Shown here: in pieces, positions 1 through 6,276 of the stretch
Layout: each line of letters starts with the position of its first letter
How positions within the stretch are numbered: position 1 is the first letter of the stretch
Assembly (NCBI GenBank): GCA_024227975.1
Contig: JAAETV010000563.1
Span: 1-14,126 of the forward strand
From: Actinomycetes bacterium
GTDB lineage: Bacteria; Actinomycetota; Acidimicrobiia; Acidimicrobiales; SZUA-35
Reading direction: 5' to 3'
DNA: 14,126 bases
Position numbers and translations under genes: made by a program
Notes under the pieces: model-generated
What the model was told of the DNA's origin: nothing
The model's input: the letters and a program-made list of their open reading frames with translations, nothing else
Database searches by the model: none

Positions 1-2
1 AC

Positions 3-131
3 TCGCTCCTCGATCACCTGTCACGGAGCGCTGACATCCGCGCCCCACCCTCCGCTGTCGCCTCATTGCTTCCTTCCAGCCAACCGCCAAGTCCGACCAG
101 TCCTGGCCCACCTCTGCGGAGGGCAACATAG
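3..131 (+). CDS. possible C-terminal tail of a gene entering from the left edge
   Basis: A reading frame is open from base 3 to a TAG at 129-131, giving 42 residues. It begins SLLDHLSRSADIRAPP and then becomes Pro/Ser-rich. Third positions are mostly G or C over the first twenty codons, as in the real genes of this window. There is no start codon in the window and no recognisable domain, so this could equally be chance. A second frame is open to about base 204 but its translation looks random. If real, this is the low-complexity end of a protein whose body lies outside the window. Confidence 0.25.
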   Translation, partial: SLLDHLSRSADIRAPPSAVASLLPSSQPPSPTSPGPPLRRAT

Positions 132-430
132 CCAGACTTCCTTCCCTTTGACAAGGGTCAATAATCCCTTACCAACGTGTCCACATTGCCATCTGGAGGT
201 CGCTTGACTTGATCTGGTATTATCGAACTTCGTTTTCGACCCCAATCTAGATGAATCCTGCTGCACCCTCCTGGATCTAGACCCATGTTGAAGGAGATAT
301 CAGCATTCCTCCTAGAAAGAGGTATCCGATCCACCAAGCAAAATGAACAAGAGAAAATGGTGGACAACTAGGATGATTGTGATCTATACACCCAGTCACC
401 GTCGGTCTTGGTGCTTGGTCGACGGAAGCC

Positions 431-470
431 GGAGCGCCCTGCCACTGCGGCGGTTGCAGCGGGGCGCTCC
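431..470 (-). other. large GC-rich hairpin downstream of the pilin gene
   Basis: GGAGCGCCC at 431-439 pairs perfectly with GGGCGCTCC at 462-470. Inside the loop CTGC (445-448) can pair with GCAG (456-459). It lies in tandem with the hairpin at 476-499, beyond the pilin stop codon on the minus strand. It may be a second, back-up terminator or an RNA 3'-end stabiliser. No conserved RNA family is recognised. Confidence 0.4.
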
Positions 471-475
471 GTCTG

Positions 476-499
476 AACGGTGGCACGGATGCCACCGTT
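476..499 (-). terminator. probable transcription terminator of the pilin gene
   Basis: AACGGTGGCA (476-485) and TGCCACCGTT (490-499) form a perfect 10-bp stem with a four-base loop. It begins 55 bases beyond the pilin stop codon on the minus strand. There is no strong U-tract, which is common for actinobacterial terminators. The structure is symmetric, so it could also act on plus-strand transcripts. Confidence 0.6.
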
Positions 500-554
500 T
501 CGACCAGAGGGCACGGTCAGTTGGCCCTGCGAGTGCCTCCTGGTCGAAGCGATA

Positions 555-770
555 CTAGGGCCCCGTCGTGGTCGGCGTAGTGGGGTCGGAGGGAAGTGCG
601 TCGGTGGCTTCTTCGAATGCGGCAATGATGTCGGCGCCAAAGATTCCGATGATGCCGGCGGCTGCTACGGCCACGACGAAGAGTAGGAGGGCATACTCGG
701 CCAAGCCGGCCCCCCGCTCCTGGCCAAGCTTGTCAGCCAACCATGTCCGACAACGAATGATATTCAACAT
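555..770 (-). CDS. Flp/Tad-type pilin precursor
   Basis: A 71-residue prepilin of the Flp family, the structural subunit of Tad (tight adherence) type IVb pili at the cell surface. The leader is short and basic (residues 1-20), followed by the processing motif GAGLAEYALL. By analogy with Flp pilins, cleavage would follow Gly20, placing Glu25 and Tyr26 at mature positions +5 and +6. Residues 27-50 form one hydrophobic helix, and the tail is acidic and then Thr/Pro-rich. The frame is open upstream to 926, but the ATG at 770 has GAGGAG six bases before it and gives the usual Flp length, so it is preferred. The gene diverges from an operon holding a prepilin peptidase (2908-3555) that could process it. 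No assembly genes are in the window. Confidence 0.85.
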   Translation of the reverse strand: MLNIIRCRTWLADKLGQERGAGLAEYALLLFVVAVAAAGIIGIFGADIIAAFEEATDALPSDPTTPTTTGP

Positions 771-1019
771 GAAGTGCTCCTCGCCTTGTTGTTGCTTCTT
801 GAAGGCATTGTGCAGCCGGTCATGACTCATCACATCCACAAAATTGAGTATTCGCCACTGCATTGCACGGCTGTGGTAGGTGACGAGGCAACCCATCCGG
901 CACAATGCTTCAACACGAGGAGACACTCACATTCGCTACACCAGTGGTGTTGGCGCAGACTTTGGTTGGAAAGGGCTTTGTGAGCGGACGGGGCACTAGA
1001 TGACGAGCTCAGTAGATGG
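771..1019. promoter_or_regulatory. divergent control region between pilin and kinase operon
   Basis: This 249-base gap separates the minus-strand pilin from the plus-strand kinase operon and must hold the promoters of both. The pilin Shine-Dalgarno sequence GAGGAG (minus strand) is at 777-782. The 8-base palindrome GTCATGAC lies at 819-826. No convincing -35/-10 pair is visible on either strand. The neighbouring LuxR-type regulator is a reasonable candidate to bind here, but that is inference from position only. Confidence 0.4.
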
Positions 1020-2246
1020 ATGTTTCAAATGACTACTCTTCTGGCCCTCGAGTACGGAACATCTCGAGCACCTGGTCGGCCAGGCCCGCCCGTGGGCCTG
1101 GCATTGGCTACCTTTGTGGTCGCATTCACCGGCCTGCTTGTGTTGGCCGGGGCCGAAGTTGCCGGCCCCCTCACGCTGTCGACTGGCACCTCATCCCAGT
1201 TTGGCGTGGTCGCAACCACGACCTTCGCCATCGGGGGAGTCCTGGTGGCCCACCGGGCGCTGGCAATCCGGAACGGCTGGGTCGCGGCCATGGCGGCGCT
1301 TCTCCTCGGACCGGGCGCCGCTTGGTCGTGGTTGACCTTCGTCGGGCAGACCCAAGTCTTGTATGCGGTCAACTCGACTGTGGTGTTCGTCGCCTGCACC
1401 ATGGCGATTCTCCTCACAGCCAATGGAATCCGCAGTGCTCACTGGCTCGAGGTCTTCGGCGGTCTGAGTTCGCTGGGGCTCGGCATGGTGGCAGCTCTGA
1501 TCCGCTTTCAGCCAGCAGCGGCCAGTAGTGGCTCTCTTGCCTTGTTGGCGGCCGTGGCTGGGATGACGGGCCTCTACGGTGTGCTGATCGATCTCGAAGT
1601 GGCCGAGCATCGGTCGCTGATCGAGCTCACGGAGTCTCGCAAGCGGATCGAGGATGAGGTGTCCCGTGTCGAGGACCTGCTCCATGATCTGCGCAGTGGT
1701 CTGCTGGCCATCGAGGCTGCGATCGGTTCCTTTGACGGTGACCTTGCCGCTCCTTTGCAGGCGGAGGCGGCCCGTCTCCGCCGGCTGACTCTCACTGGCG
1801 CCCGCACCATCAATACGTTCGATCTGGCTGATCGGCTAGGCAACCTGGTGGCCACCCGTCAGGCGGCCGGGGGCGACATCTCCCTGCAGAGCCCCGAATC
1901 GGCCATGGCCTGGGGTGAGGAATCGGAGGTCTTGGCCATCGTCGACAACTTATTGTCCAATGCGGAGCGGCATGGCAACTCGGGCCCGATCGTCGTTGAT
2001 CTCGCCGAGGGCGAGCACCTGACCCAGGTCTCCGTGTCCAGCCCTGGCCAACTTCCAGCCGGCGATCCGGAGGCCATCTTCGGTCGGGGGGTTTCGACCC
2101 ATCCCGCTGGGCAGGGGCTCGGGCTGGCGCGGGCGCGGATGCTGGCCGGCGTCAATGGGGCTGAGCTTCGAGTGCGTCCGGCTGTGGCTGGTCAAACCAC
2201 TTTCGTACTCACCCTGCGGTCCCACCCGCCAGTGGCGGTGGCCTGA
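1020..2246 (+). CDS. membrane sensor histidine kinase with divergent catalytic motifs
   Basis: A 408-residue two-component sensor kinase. Residues about 25-190 form roughly six membrane helices with little loop, so the signal is probably membrane-derived or lipophilic. A coiled stretch (192-217) leads to the phosphoacceptor motif LLHDLRSG with His222. The ATPase domain keeps an N-box (IVDNLLSNAERHG, Asn310 and Asn314) and a G2 box GQGLGLA (364-370). The expected DxGxG box is replaced by SSPGQLPAG near 340-348, so ATP binding may be altered. The start is uncertain: ATG at 1020 and 1029 are in frame, and neither has a good Shine-Dalgarno sequence. Its TGA shares one base with the ATG of the regulator at 2246, which indicates translational coupling and marks the pair as cognate. 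Confidence 0.85.
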   Translation: MFQMTTLLALEYGTSRAPGRPGPPVGLALATFVVAFTGLLVLAGAEVAGPLTLSTGTSSQFGVVATTTFAIGGVLVAHRALAIRNGWVAAMAALLLGPGAAWSWLTFVGQTQVLYAVNSTVVFVACTMAILLTANGIRSAHWLEVFGGLSSLGLGMVAALIRFQPAAASSGSLALLAAVAGMTGLYGVLIDLEVAEHRSLIELTESRKRIEDEVSRVEDLLHDLRSGLLAIEAAIGSFDGDLAAPLQAEAARLRRLTLTGARTINTFDLADRLGNLVATRQAAGGDISLQSPESAMAWGEESEVLAIVDNLLSNAERHGNSGPIVVDLAEGEHLTQVSVSSPGQLPAGDPEAIFGRGVSTHPAGQGLGLARARMLAGVNGAELRVRPAVAGQTTFVLTLRSHPPVAVA

Positions 2247-2911
2247 TGGAGCCACGGCGCGTCGTCATCATCGAAGACCATCCTCTACTGGCCGCCGGCC
2301 TGCAGGCAGGGTTGGAGCAATCTGGGGCCGAGGTAGACCTGCTCGATCCGAGGGTCGGCCCCGACCAATTGCTGAACACCATCTCCTCCCGGCGACCAGA
2401 CTGCGTCGTTGTCGACCTCGGCCTGCCGTTCAGTGGTGGAGGACTGGCACTGATAAGGCCCCTCGTCGGAGCGACCAATCGGGTCGTCGTCCTGACTGGC
2501 GAGGCCGACCGGCAACGGTTGGCCCGGGCTTCGGGAGAGGGGGCGGAGGTCGTGCTGTCCAAGGCCGAGCCGCTGGCCGACATCGTCGACGTCATCCTTC
2601 GGGTGGCAAACGGGCAGGTGGTCCGGGCCGGTCAGCAGGGCAGCCTGGCCGCTGAGCTGCATCGCTATGAGGCCGAGCAGAACAAGCTGTACGCTCCCTT
2701 CGCCGGGCTCTCACCACGGGAACGGCAGGTATTGGCGGGGTTGATGAACGGTCACGGCCCCTCCACCCTGGCCGAGCGCCACTATGTTTCGGTGGCGACC
2801 ATTCGGGCCCAGATCAGGAGCGTGCTGGGCAAGCTCGGGGTCAGGTCGCAGCTCGAGGCCGTGGTCTTGGCCCACAAGAACCGATGGCGCTTCGAGGAGG
2901 ACCAACCGTGA
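2246..2911 (+). CDS. NarL/FixJ-family response regulator with LuxR-type HTH
   Basis: A 221-residue transcription factor. The N-terminal receiver domain shows the acidic pair Glu10/Asp11, the phosphoacceptor Asp57 in VVVDLGLP, Thr84 in VVLTG and Lys106 in LSKAEP, so all phosphorylation residues are present. Residues 153-210 are a LuxR/GerE helix-turn-helix, beginning LSPRERQVLAGL and including VSVATIRAQIRSVLGKLGV. It overlaps the kinase stop by one base and the prepilin peptidase start by four bases (GTGA), so all three are almost certainly made together. The likely role is phosphorylation-dependent control of promoters, perhaps including the divergent pilin gene. That target is inferred from neighbourhood and not shown by a visible binding site. 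Confidence 0.9.
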   Translation: MEPRRVVIIEDHPLLAAGLQAGLEQSGAEVDLLDPRVGPDQLLNTISSRRPDCVVVDLGLPFSGGGLALIRPLVGATNRVVVLTGEADRQRLARASGEGAEVVLSKAEPLADIVDVILRVANGQVVRAGQQGSLAAELHRYEAEQNKLYAPFAGLSPRERQVLAGLMNGHGPSTLAERHYVSVATIRAQIRSVLGKLGVRSQLEAVVLAHKNRWRFEEDQP

Positions 2912-3555
2912 GTGGGGCGACGATGACTCCACGCACCGGCGCCGGGGGCCGGCCAGACACCACAGAGGTCGCCGCTCGAGGCGCAGCGCCTTTGGCCGGA
3001 TGCCCGATGGCAACAGCCCCACCCGTGACCAGCCACCATCCAGTCGTCAGAGTTGCTATTGGCGGTGCCACCGCCGCTGCTCTCATAGCCGTGGTGGTGG
3101 ACCACCGGGCCGATCCCGTGACTTCTGTCCTACTAGCGATAGTGGTCCTGATCTATGGCGTGTTGTCTGCCGTCGACATCGCCGAGCAGCGCCTGCCAAA
3201 CCGGATCACCTTGCCGCTCGCTGCGGCCACGACTCTGGCGGTCTTGGCCGGCGGCATCGCCCGCTCGAACCTGGTAGCGGCGCTTGGAGCCTTGGGGATC
3301 GGGCTGACCTTCGCCTTTGTCCTGCTGGCAACGCGGTTCGGGATGGGAGATGTGAAGCTGGCATTGACCGTCGGTACGATCGCCGGCTGGCTCGGCCGGG
3401 ACGCGATCGTGACCACGGCCTGGGTGGGAGCGATGTCCGGTGCAGCCGTCGCTGTGGTGTTGATCGTCGTCTTCCGCCGACGGGATGTGGCCTTCAGCTT
3501 CGGTCCATTCCTCGCCATCGGCTCGGTGGCTGGCATGCTGGCGGTTGGCTCCTGA
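2908..3555 (+). CDS. A24 family prepilin peptidase (TadV/CpaA-like)
   Basis: An aspartate membrane protease that removes the basic leader of type IV/Flp prepilins at the cytoplasmic face of the membrane. The two family aspartates are visible: Asp90 in SAVDIAEQRLPN and Asp148 in the GxGD-type motif FGMGDVKLA. There are about six hydrophobic segments after a 45-residue polar, Ala/Pro/Thr-rich N-terminus. The N-terminal methyltransferase domain of PilD is absent, as in short Tad-type enzymes. An ATG at 2884 is in frame, but the GTG at 2908 has GAGGAGG at 2894-2900 with a seven-base spacer and overlaps the regulator stop by four bases, so GTG is chosen (215 residues). ATGs at 2923 and 3007 remain possible. 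The Flp pilin at 555-770 is a plausible substrate. Confidence 0.85.
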   Translation: MSGATMTPRTGAGGRPDTTEVAARGAAPLAGCPMATAPPVTSHHPVVRVAIGGATAAALIAVVVDHRADPVTSVLLAIVVLIYGVLSAVDIAEQRLPNRITLPLAAATTLAVLAGGIARSNLVAALGALGIGLTFAFVLLATRFGMGDVKLALTVGTIAGWLGRDAIVTTAWVGAMSGAAVAVVLIVVFRRRDVAFSFGPFLAIGSVAGMLAVGS

Positions 3556-3589
3556 ACCCGACCGCTGGCGCCTCGTTGCTAGTCAAGCC

Positions 3590-3631
3590 GGTAGCTGGTC
3601 CAGCCTGTTGCAGATGCAAGGGGTAGCTGGT
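3590..3631 (+). repeat. direct repeat pair flanking a dyad, candidate operator
   Basis: GGTAGCTGGT occurs at 3590-3599 and again at 3622-3631, exactly 32 bases apart, about three helical turns. Between them lies the perfect dyad TTGCA-GA-TGCAA (3608-3619). The arrangement sits in the 137-base gap before the CAP-protein gene and resembles a protein-binding site. No known operator consensus is recognised. Confidence 0.4.
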
Positions 3632-3653
3632 ACAACGAGGGAGCACCGTCGGG

Positions 3654-3690
3654 GCAGCAGAACGGTGTTCATCGTTCTGTTGCAGGAGAG
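3654..3690 (+). promoter_or_regulatory. stem-loop abutting the ribosome binding site of the CAP gene
   Basis: GCAGCAGAACG (3654-3664) pairs with CGTTCTGTTGC (3673-3683) in an 11-bp stem with one G-U pair and an eight-base loop. The Shine-Dalgarno sequence AGGAGAG begins one base later (3684-3690), and the ATG is at 3693. The stem does not cover the ribosome binding site but ends directly beside it, so it may influence initiation or mRNA stability. Acting as the terminator of the preceding operon is an alternative, though no U-tract follows. Confidence 0.45.
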
Positions 3691-3692
3691 AC

Positions 3693-4682
3693 ATGCCCGT
3701 CCTCACCCAGTCAGGCCCCACCGCCAGTGAGCACGCTGACGACCCTTGGTCCGCCCCTCTACCAGCGCCAAACTGGTATCACCCCGATGAATTCCTGGCG
3801 TGGCCTTGGGCTCGCATACTTGCCATCGCCATAACCCTGGTTGGTCTCGGGATCGGCGTCTTCGTGGTTGCAATCGGTTCGTCGGCTGTCCAGACCAGTC
3901 AGCTATCCGCGCCCTTGCTGGACGTGGTCGACAATGTCGATCCCAGTGACCCGTTGGGCGCTACCAATCCATTCCCAGATGGGTCGGCAGCGCCAGTAGA
4001 CGCCTCGGCCGATGGAGCTGAGTCTCCACCATCTCCGTCACCAAGCCCGCCACCAACCTCACCCGGCCCACCAACGACAGCCGGGTCCAATACAAGCAGC
4101 CTCCAGTCGACATTGGGGGCGCCGACGACCACCCCCGTCCTGTCGACGACCCTCGTCCCGGCGACGGCGTCGCTGACCACAACGGATCCACCAACGACCG
4201 CAACATCAACTTCCCTACCTGCGACGGCTTCACCAACAACCCCTCCGCCAACAACCCCTCCACCAACGACGACGGCGCCAACCTCAACCTCAGCCGGGGG
4301 CGGTTCTGGTCCAGTCGAGCAGCAGATCCTGAACCTCGTGAACGTCGAGCGGTCCAGTGCGGGCTGTGGTGCACTGACCCTCAACACCCAACTCAACAAT
4401 GCAGCTGATGCCCACAGCGAGGACATGGCGATCAACGACTATTTCGATCATACGGGCCTCGACGGTTCGAAGCCCTGGGATCGGGCTTCGGCCGCCGGCT
4501 ATCAAAACTCGTTCATCGGCGAGAACATCGCCTACGGCTACAGGTCATCCGAGGCGGTGATGAATGGTTGGATGAACAGTTCTGGTCATCGCGCCAACAT
4601 CTTGAACTGTCGCTACAACCACCTTGGAGTCGGCGTTAGTAGCCAAGGGAACTACTGGACCCAGCTCTTCGGTGGTGGCTGA
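3693..4682 (+). CDS. membrane-anchored CAP/SCP-domain protein
   Basis: A 329-residue protein in three parts. A cytoplasmic N-terminus (1-40) and one membrane helix (about 41-63) act as a signal anchor. A low-complexity linker (about 84-205) rich in Pro, Thr and Ser would span the cell wall. Residues 206-329 are a CAP (SCP/PR-1/YkwD-like) domain. Family motifs are clear: AHSEDMA with His241 and Glu244, FDHTG with His253, GENIAYG with Glu277, and SSGHRANILN with His299. The biochemical role of bacterial CAP domains is poorly settled. Cys225 and Cys306 could form a disulfide. The start has AGGAGAG three bases before it. The gene follows the prepilin peptidase by 137 bases and may have its own promoter, so a link to the pilus is possible but unproven. 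Confidence 0.88.
   Translation: MPVLTQSGPTASEHADDPWSAPLPAPNWYHPDEFLAWPWARILAIAITLVGLGIGVFVVAIGSSAVQTSQLSAPLLDVVDNVDPSDPLGATNPFPDGSAAPVDASADGAESPPSPSPSPPPTSPGPPTTAGSNTSSLQSTLGAPTTTPVLSTTLVPATASLTTTDPPTTATSTSLPATASPTTPPPTTPPPTTTAPTSTSAGGGSGPVEQQILNLVNVERSSAGCGALTLNTQLNNAADAHSEDMAINDYFDHTGLDGSKPWDRASAAGYQNSFIGENIAYGYRSSEAVMNGWMNSSGHRANILNCRYNHLGVGVSSQGNYWTQLFGGG
4233..4262 (+). repeat. two tandem 15-base units in the Thr/Pro linker
   Basis: The unit CCAACAACCCCTCCG (4233-4247) is repeated at 4248-4262 with one change, encoding TTPPP twice in phase. It lies in a longer Thr/Pro-rich tract and suggests that the linker grows or shrinks by in-frame slippage. Confidence 0.7.
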
Positions 4683-4730
4683 GCTCTCCTGGCGTAGGTG
4701 AGGTTCGTGGCGGAGTCTGTTGGACCCAAG

Positions 4731-5183
4731 CTACCTGTTGGACGTGATGGCGCCGTCCCAGCAGATGGCGAGAAGGGGTAGTCCACGGGCGAGGCTGACG
4801 AGCTTGGAGAAGTCCTCTGGCTTTTCTTGGAAGAGGCTGGCCCCCCGGCTGAGGCTGAGTGATCGTTCTGCCTCACGGGCTGAGGACGTCAGAACGACGA
4901 CCGGGATGGCCCAGAGCGCTGGATCGCCATGGAGTTGGTCGAGCGTCGCATAGCCATCGAGGCCGGGCATGCGTAGGTCGAGGATGATGATCTGTGGCAG
5001 ATCGTTGGGATGTGCGATGTTGCGGAGATTCGAGAGAAGGTCCTCGCCGCACTCGTAGAAGGAGAAGTCAGCATCAAGCTCAGCCTGATCGGCCGCCATC
5101 TGGATGAGCATGTGCTCGGCGGTATCGTCATCGGCCATCGCAACCCTCAGGGGTGCAGAAATGTCGGCTTGTGCTAGGGCCAT
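4731..5183 (-). CDS. single-domain response regulator (REC only)
   Basis: A 150-residue receiver protein without an output domain, similar in layout to the Rcp1-type partners of phytochrome-class kinases. Visible are the acidic cluster ADDD (18-20), the phosphoacceptor Asp69 in IILDLRMPGLDG, Thr99 in VVLTSS and Lys121 in QEKPED. The spacing SxYECGEDLL near 42-50 and the long loop before RxMP are typical of this group. It ends in a short tail after the last helix. AAAGGGA precedes the ATG. It lies 225 bases downstream of the kinase at 5409-6152 on the same strand, and the two are probably cognate. It likely relays phosphate or acts by protein contact because no DNA-binding or enzymatic domain is present. 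Confidence 0.88.
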   Translation of the reverse strand: MALAQADISAPLRVAMADDDTAEHMLIQMAADQAELDADFSFYECGEDLLSNLRNIAHPNDLPQIIILDLRMPGLDGYATLDQLHGDPALWAIPVVVLTSSAREAERSLSLSRGASLFQEKPEDFSKLVSLARGLPLLAICWDGAITSNR

Positions 5184-5249
5184 GGCGATTCCCTTTCGAC
5201 TTCGAACTACCGATCGACGTTGGCTTGTCGAGGATCGTGCGCCATCCAG

Positions 5250-5272
5250 AAACGATGTGCATTATTGTTTCG
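5250..5272 (-). other. A/T-rich hairpin in the kinase-regulator spacer
   Basis: GAAACGAT (5250-5257) pairs with ATTGTTTC (5265-5272) around a seven-base loop, with one G-T wobble. It lies within the 225-base gap between the kinase stop and the response regulator start, a gap with no other gene. It could be an intercistronic RNA element or an operator for a separate regulator-gene promoter. Its A/T content stands out from the surroundings. Confidence 0.3.
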
Positions 5273-5408
5273 ACGAGAATCCGGTCGCGGTGAAGCACAA
5301 GAGCCGCAATGATTCTCATGGCCTATCACGAGGAAGAGCGCCACAGCTGGTCAGCTCAACGCCTGTTGGGGATTCTGGTCCCCGTCGTTCTTCACCTCTT
5401 GCCCTAGC

Positions 5409-6152
5409 TCACGGGCCTGCTAGCCGGGCGAGCCGATCTCCAGCGGTGTGTTCGGTCACCGCTGGCAGGGTGAATTGGACTGTCGTGCCACCGTCTGGGC
5501 TCGAGTCGATCGTCACCCCAGCCCGATGGCGGTCGCCTATGCGACGGACGATGGCCAGACCAGTGCCGGTGCCCGGGATCGTCGCCTTGTGGAACCTTCT
5601 GAACAGCTCGAAGGCGGCATTGCAGTCGCCGGTTCGGAATCCCGGTCCGCTGTCGACCACGCGCACAATGCATCGGTCACCGTCTGCCTCTGACGTGACT
5701 CGAATCTGGGTCGGTTCAGAACAGAACTTGAGCGCGTTGCCAATCACCTCGACGAACACAGTGACTAGCTGCCCTGGATCAGCAATCACCATTCCCATGG
5801 GGTCGACGCCTACGATCACTCTGGCGCCCCGAATCGACGGACCGAGGACAGTCAGGGCGTCGTTGAGTGCTTCTCGTACGCTGCACGGCACAGGTTCAAC
5901 ACCCCCAGTAGCGACCCGGGATAGTCGGGTAAGAGCATCCAGCTTCGCTTGCAAGGAGTCGGCCGCAGTGCCGATTCGATTGATGTAGTCCCTCGCCTCA
6001 TCATCGAGTTGCTCACCCAAGTGGCCCTCTAGGAGCTGAACGAACGATTTGATATGTCGGGCCGATGCTCGTAGGTCGTGCGATATGGCGTAGACAACCT
6101 GCTGTGTCTCATCCGTGGATGCCTGCGGGTCGTCCCTTTGTAGGTCAGGCAT
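5409..6152 (-). CDS. soluble phytochrome-type histidine kinase lacking a sensor domain
   Basis: A 247-residue protein made almost entirely of a kinase core. The phosphoacceptor helix begins VVYAISHDLRASARHIKSF with His25, resembling the SHDLQEPLR motif of the HWE-unlike phytochrome group. The ATPase domain has an N-box (VEVIGNALKF, Asn139), G1 box VVDSGPGF (Asp167), F box FELFRRFH (181-188) and G2 box GTGTGLAIV (194-202). No PAS, GAF, PHY or membrane segment is present, since only about 20 residues precede the core. Input must therefore come from a partner protein. GAGAGGA stands nine bases before the ATG. It is followed by a REC-only regulator and preceded on the same strand by a small helical protein, either of which might be its partner. 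Confidence 0.88.
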   Translation of the reverse strand: MPDLQRDDPQASTDETQQVVYAISHDLRASARHIKSFVQLLEGHLGEQLDDEARDYINRIGTAADSLQAKLDALTRLSRVATGGVEPVPCSVREALNDALTVLGPSIRGARVIVGVDPMGMVIADPGQLVTVFVEVIGNALKFCSEPTQIRVTSEADGDRCIVRVVDSGPGFRTGDCNAAFELFRRFHKATIPGTGTGLAIVRRIGDRHRAGVTIDSSPDGGTTVQFTLPAVTEHTAGDRLARLAGP

Positions 6153-6276
6153 CGGAGCTGATCCTCTCTCGCTGGCAGCTGACGTCTCGTCGAGGACCGT
6201 ACCTATCGAACGTCGGCTACTGATCCATCTATTGATCGGCTGATGATCACACGGGATGAGATAGAGGGTGCCGCCC

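Larger units (their letters stand above)
132..554. other. intergenic stretch without a convincing gene
   Basis: About 420 bases without a supportable coding region. Open frames here are short, rich in Arg, Trp and Ser, and lack sensible ribosome binding sites. The part from about 180 to 400 is visibly richer in A and T than the flanking genes. It contains the palindromic words ATCTAGA at 245-251 and 275-281, 30 bases apart. The right end, 431-499, carries two stable hairpins listed separately. Confidence 0.6.

Noticed and set aside
148..176. TTGACA as a possible -35 element
   Set aside because: No -10-like hexamer follows at 16-18 bases, and no gene starts downstream on the plus strand.
343..558. 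Plus-strand frame beginning MNKRKWW
   Set aside because: No ribosome binding site, Arg/Trp/Ser-rich random-like translation, and it runs through two strong hairpins.
771..926. Extension of the pilin frame to 926
   Set aside because: The added residues do not resemble a prepilin leader, and the internal ATG at 770 has a good ribosome binding site and the usual Flp length.
2784..3626. Plus-strand frame of 280 codons overlapping the regulator and prepilin peptidase
   Set aside because: Arg/Gly/Cys-rich composition; the other frame carries both catalytic Asp motifs of the A24 family.
4468..4490. GGTTCGA-like T-loop word suggesting a tRNA
   Set aside because: It lies inside the CAP-domain coding region, and no cloverleaf or acceptor stem can be formed around it.
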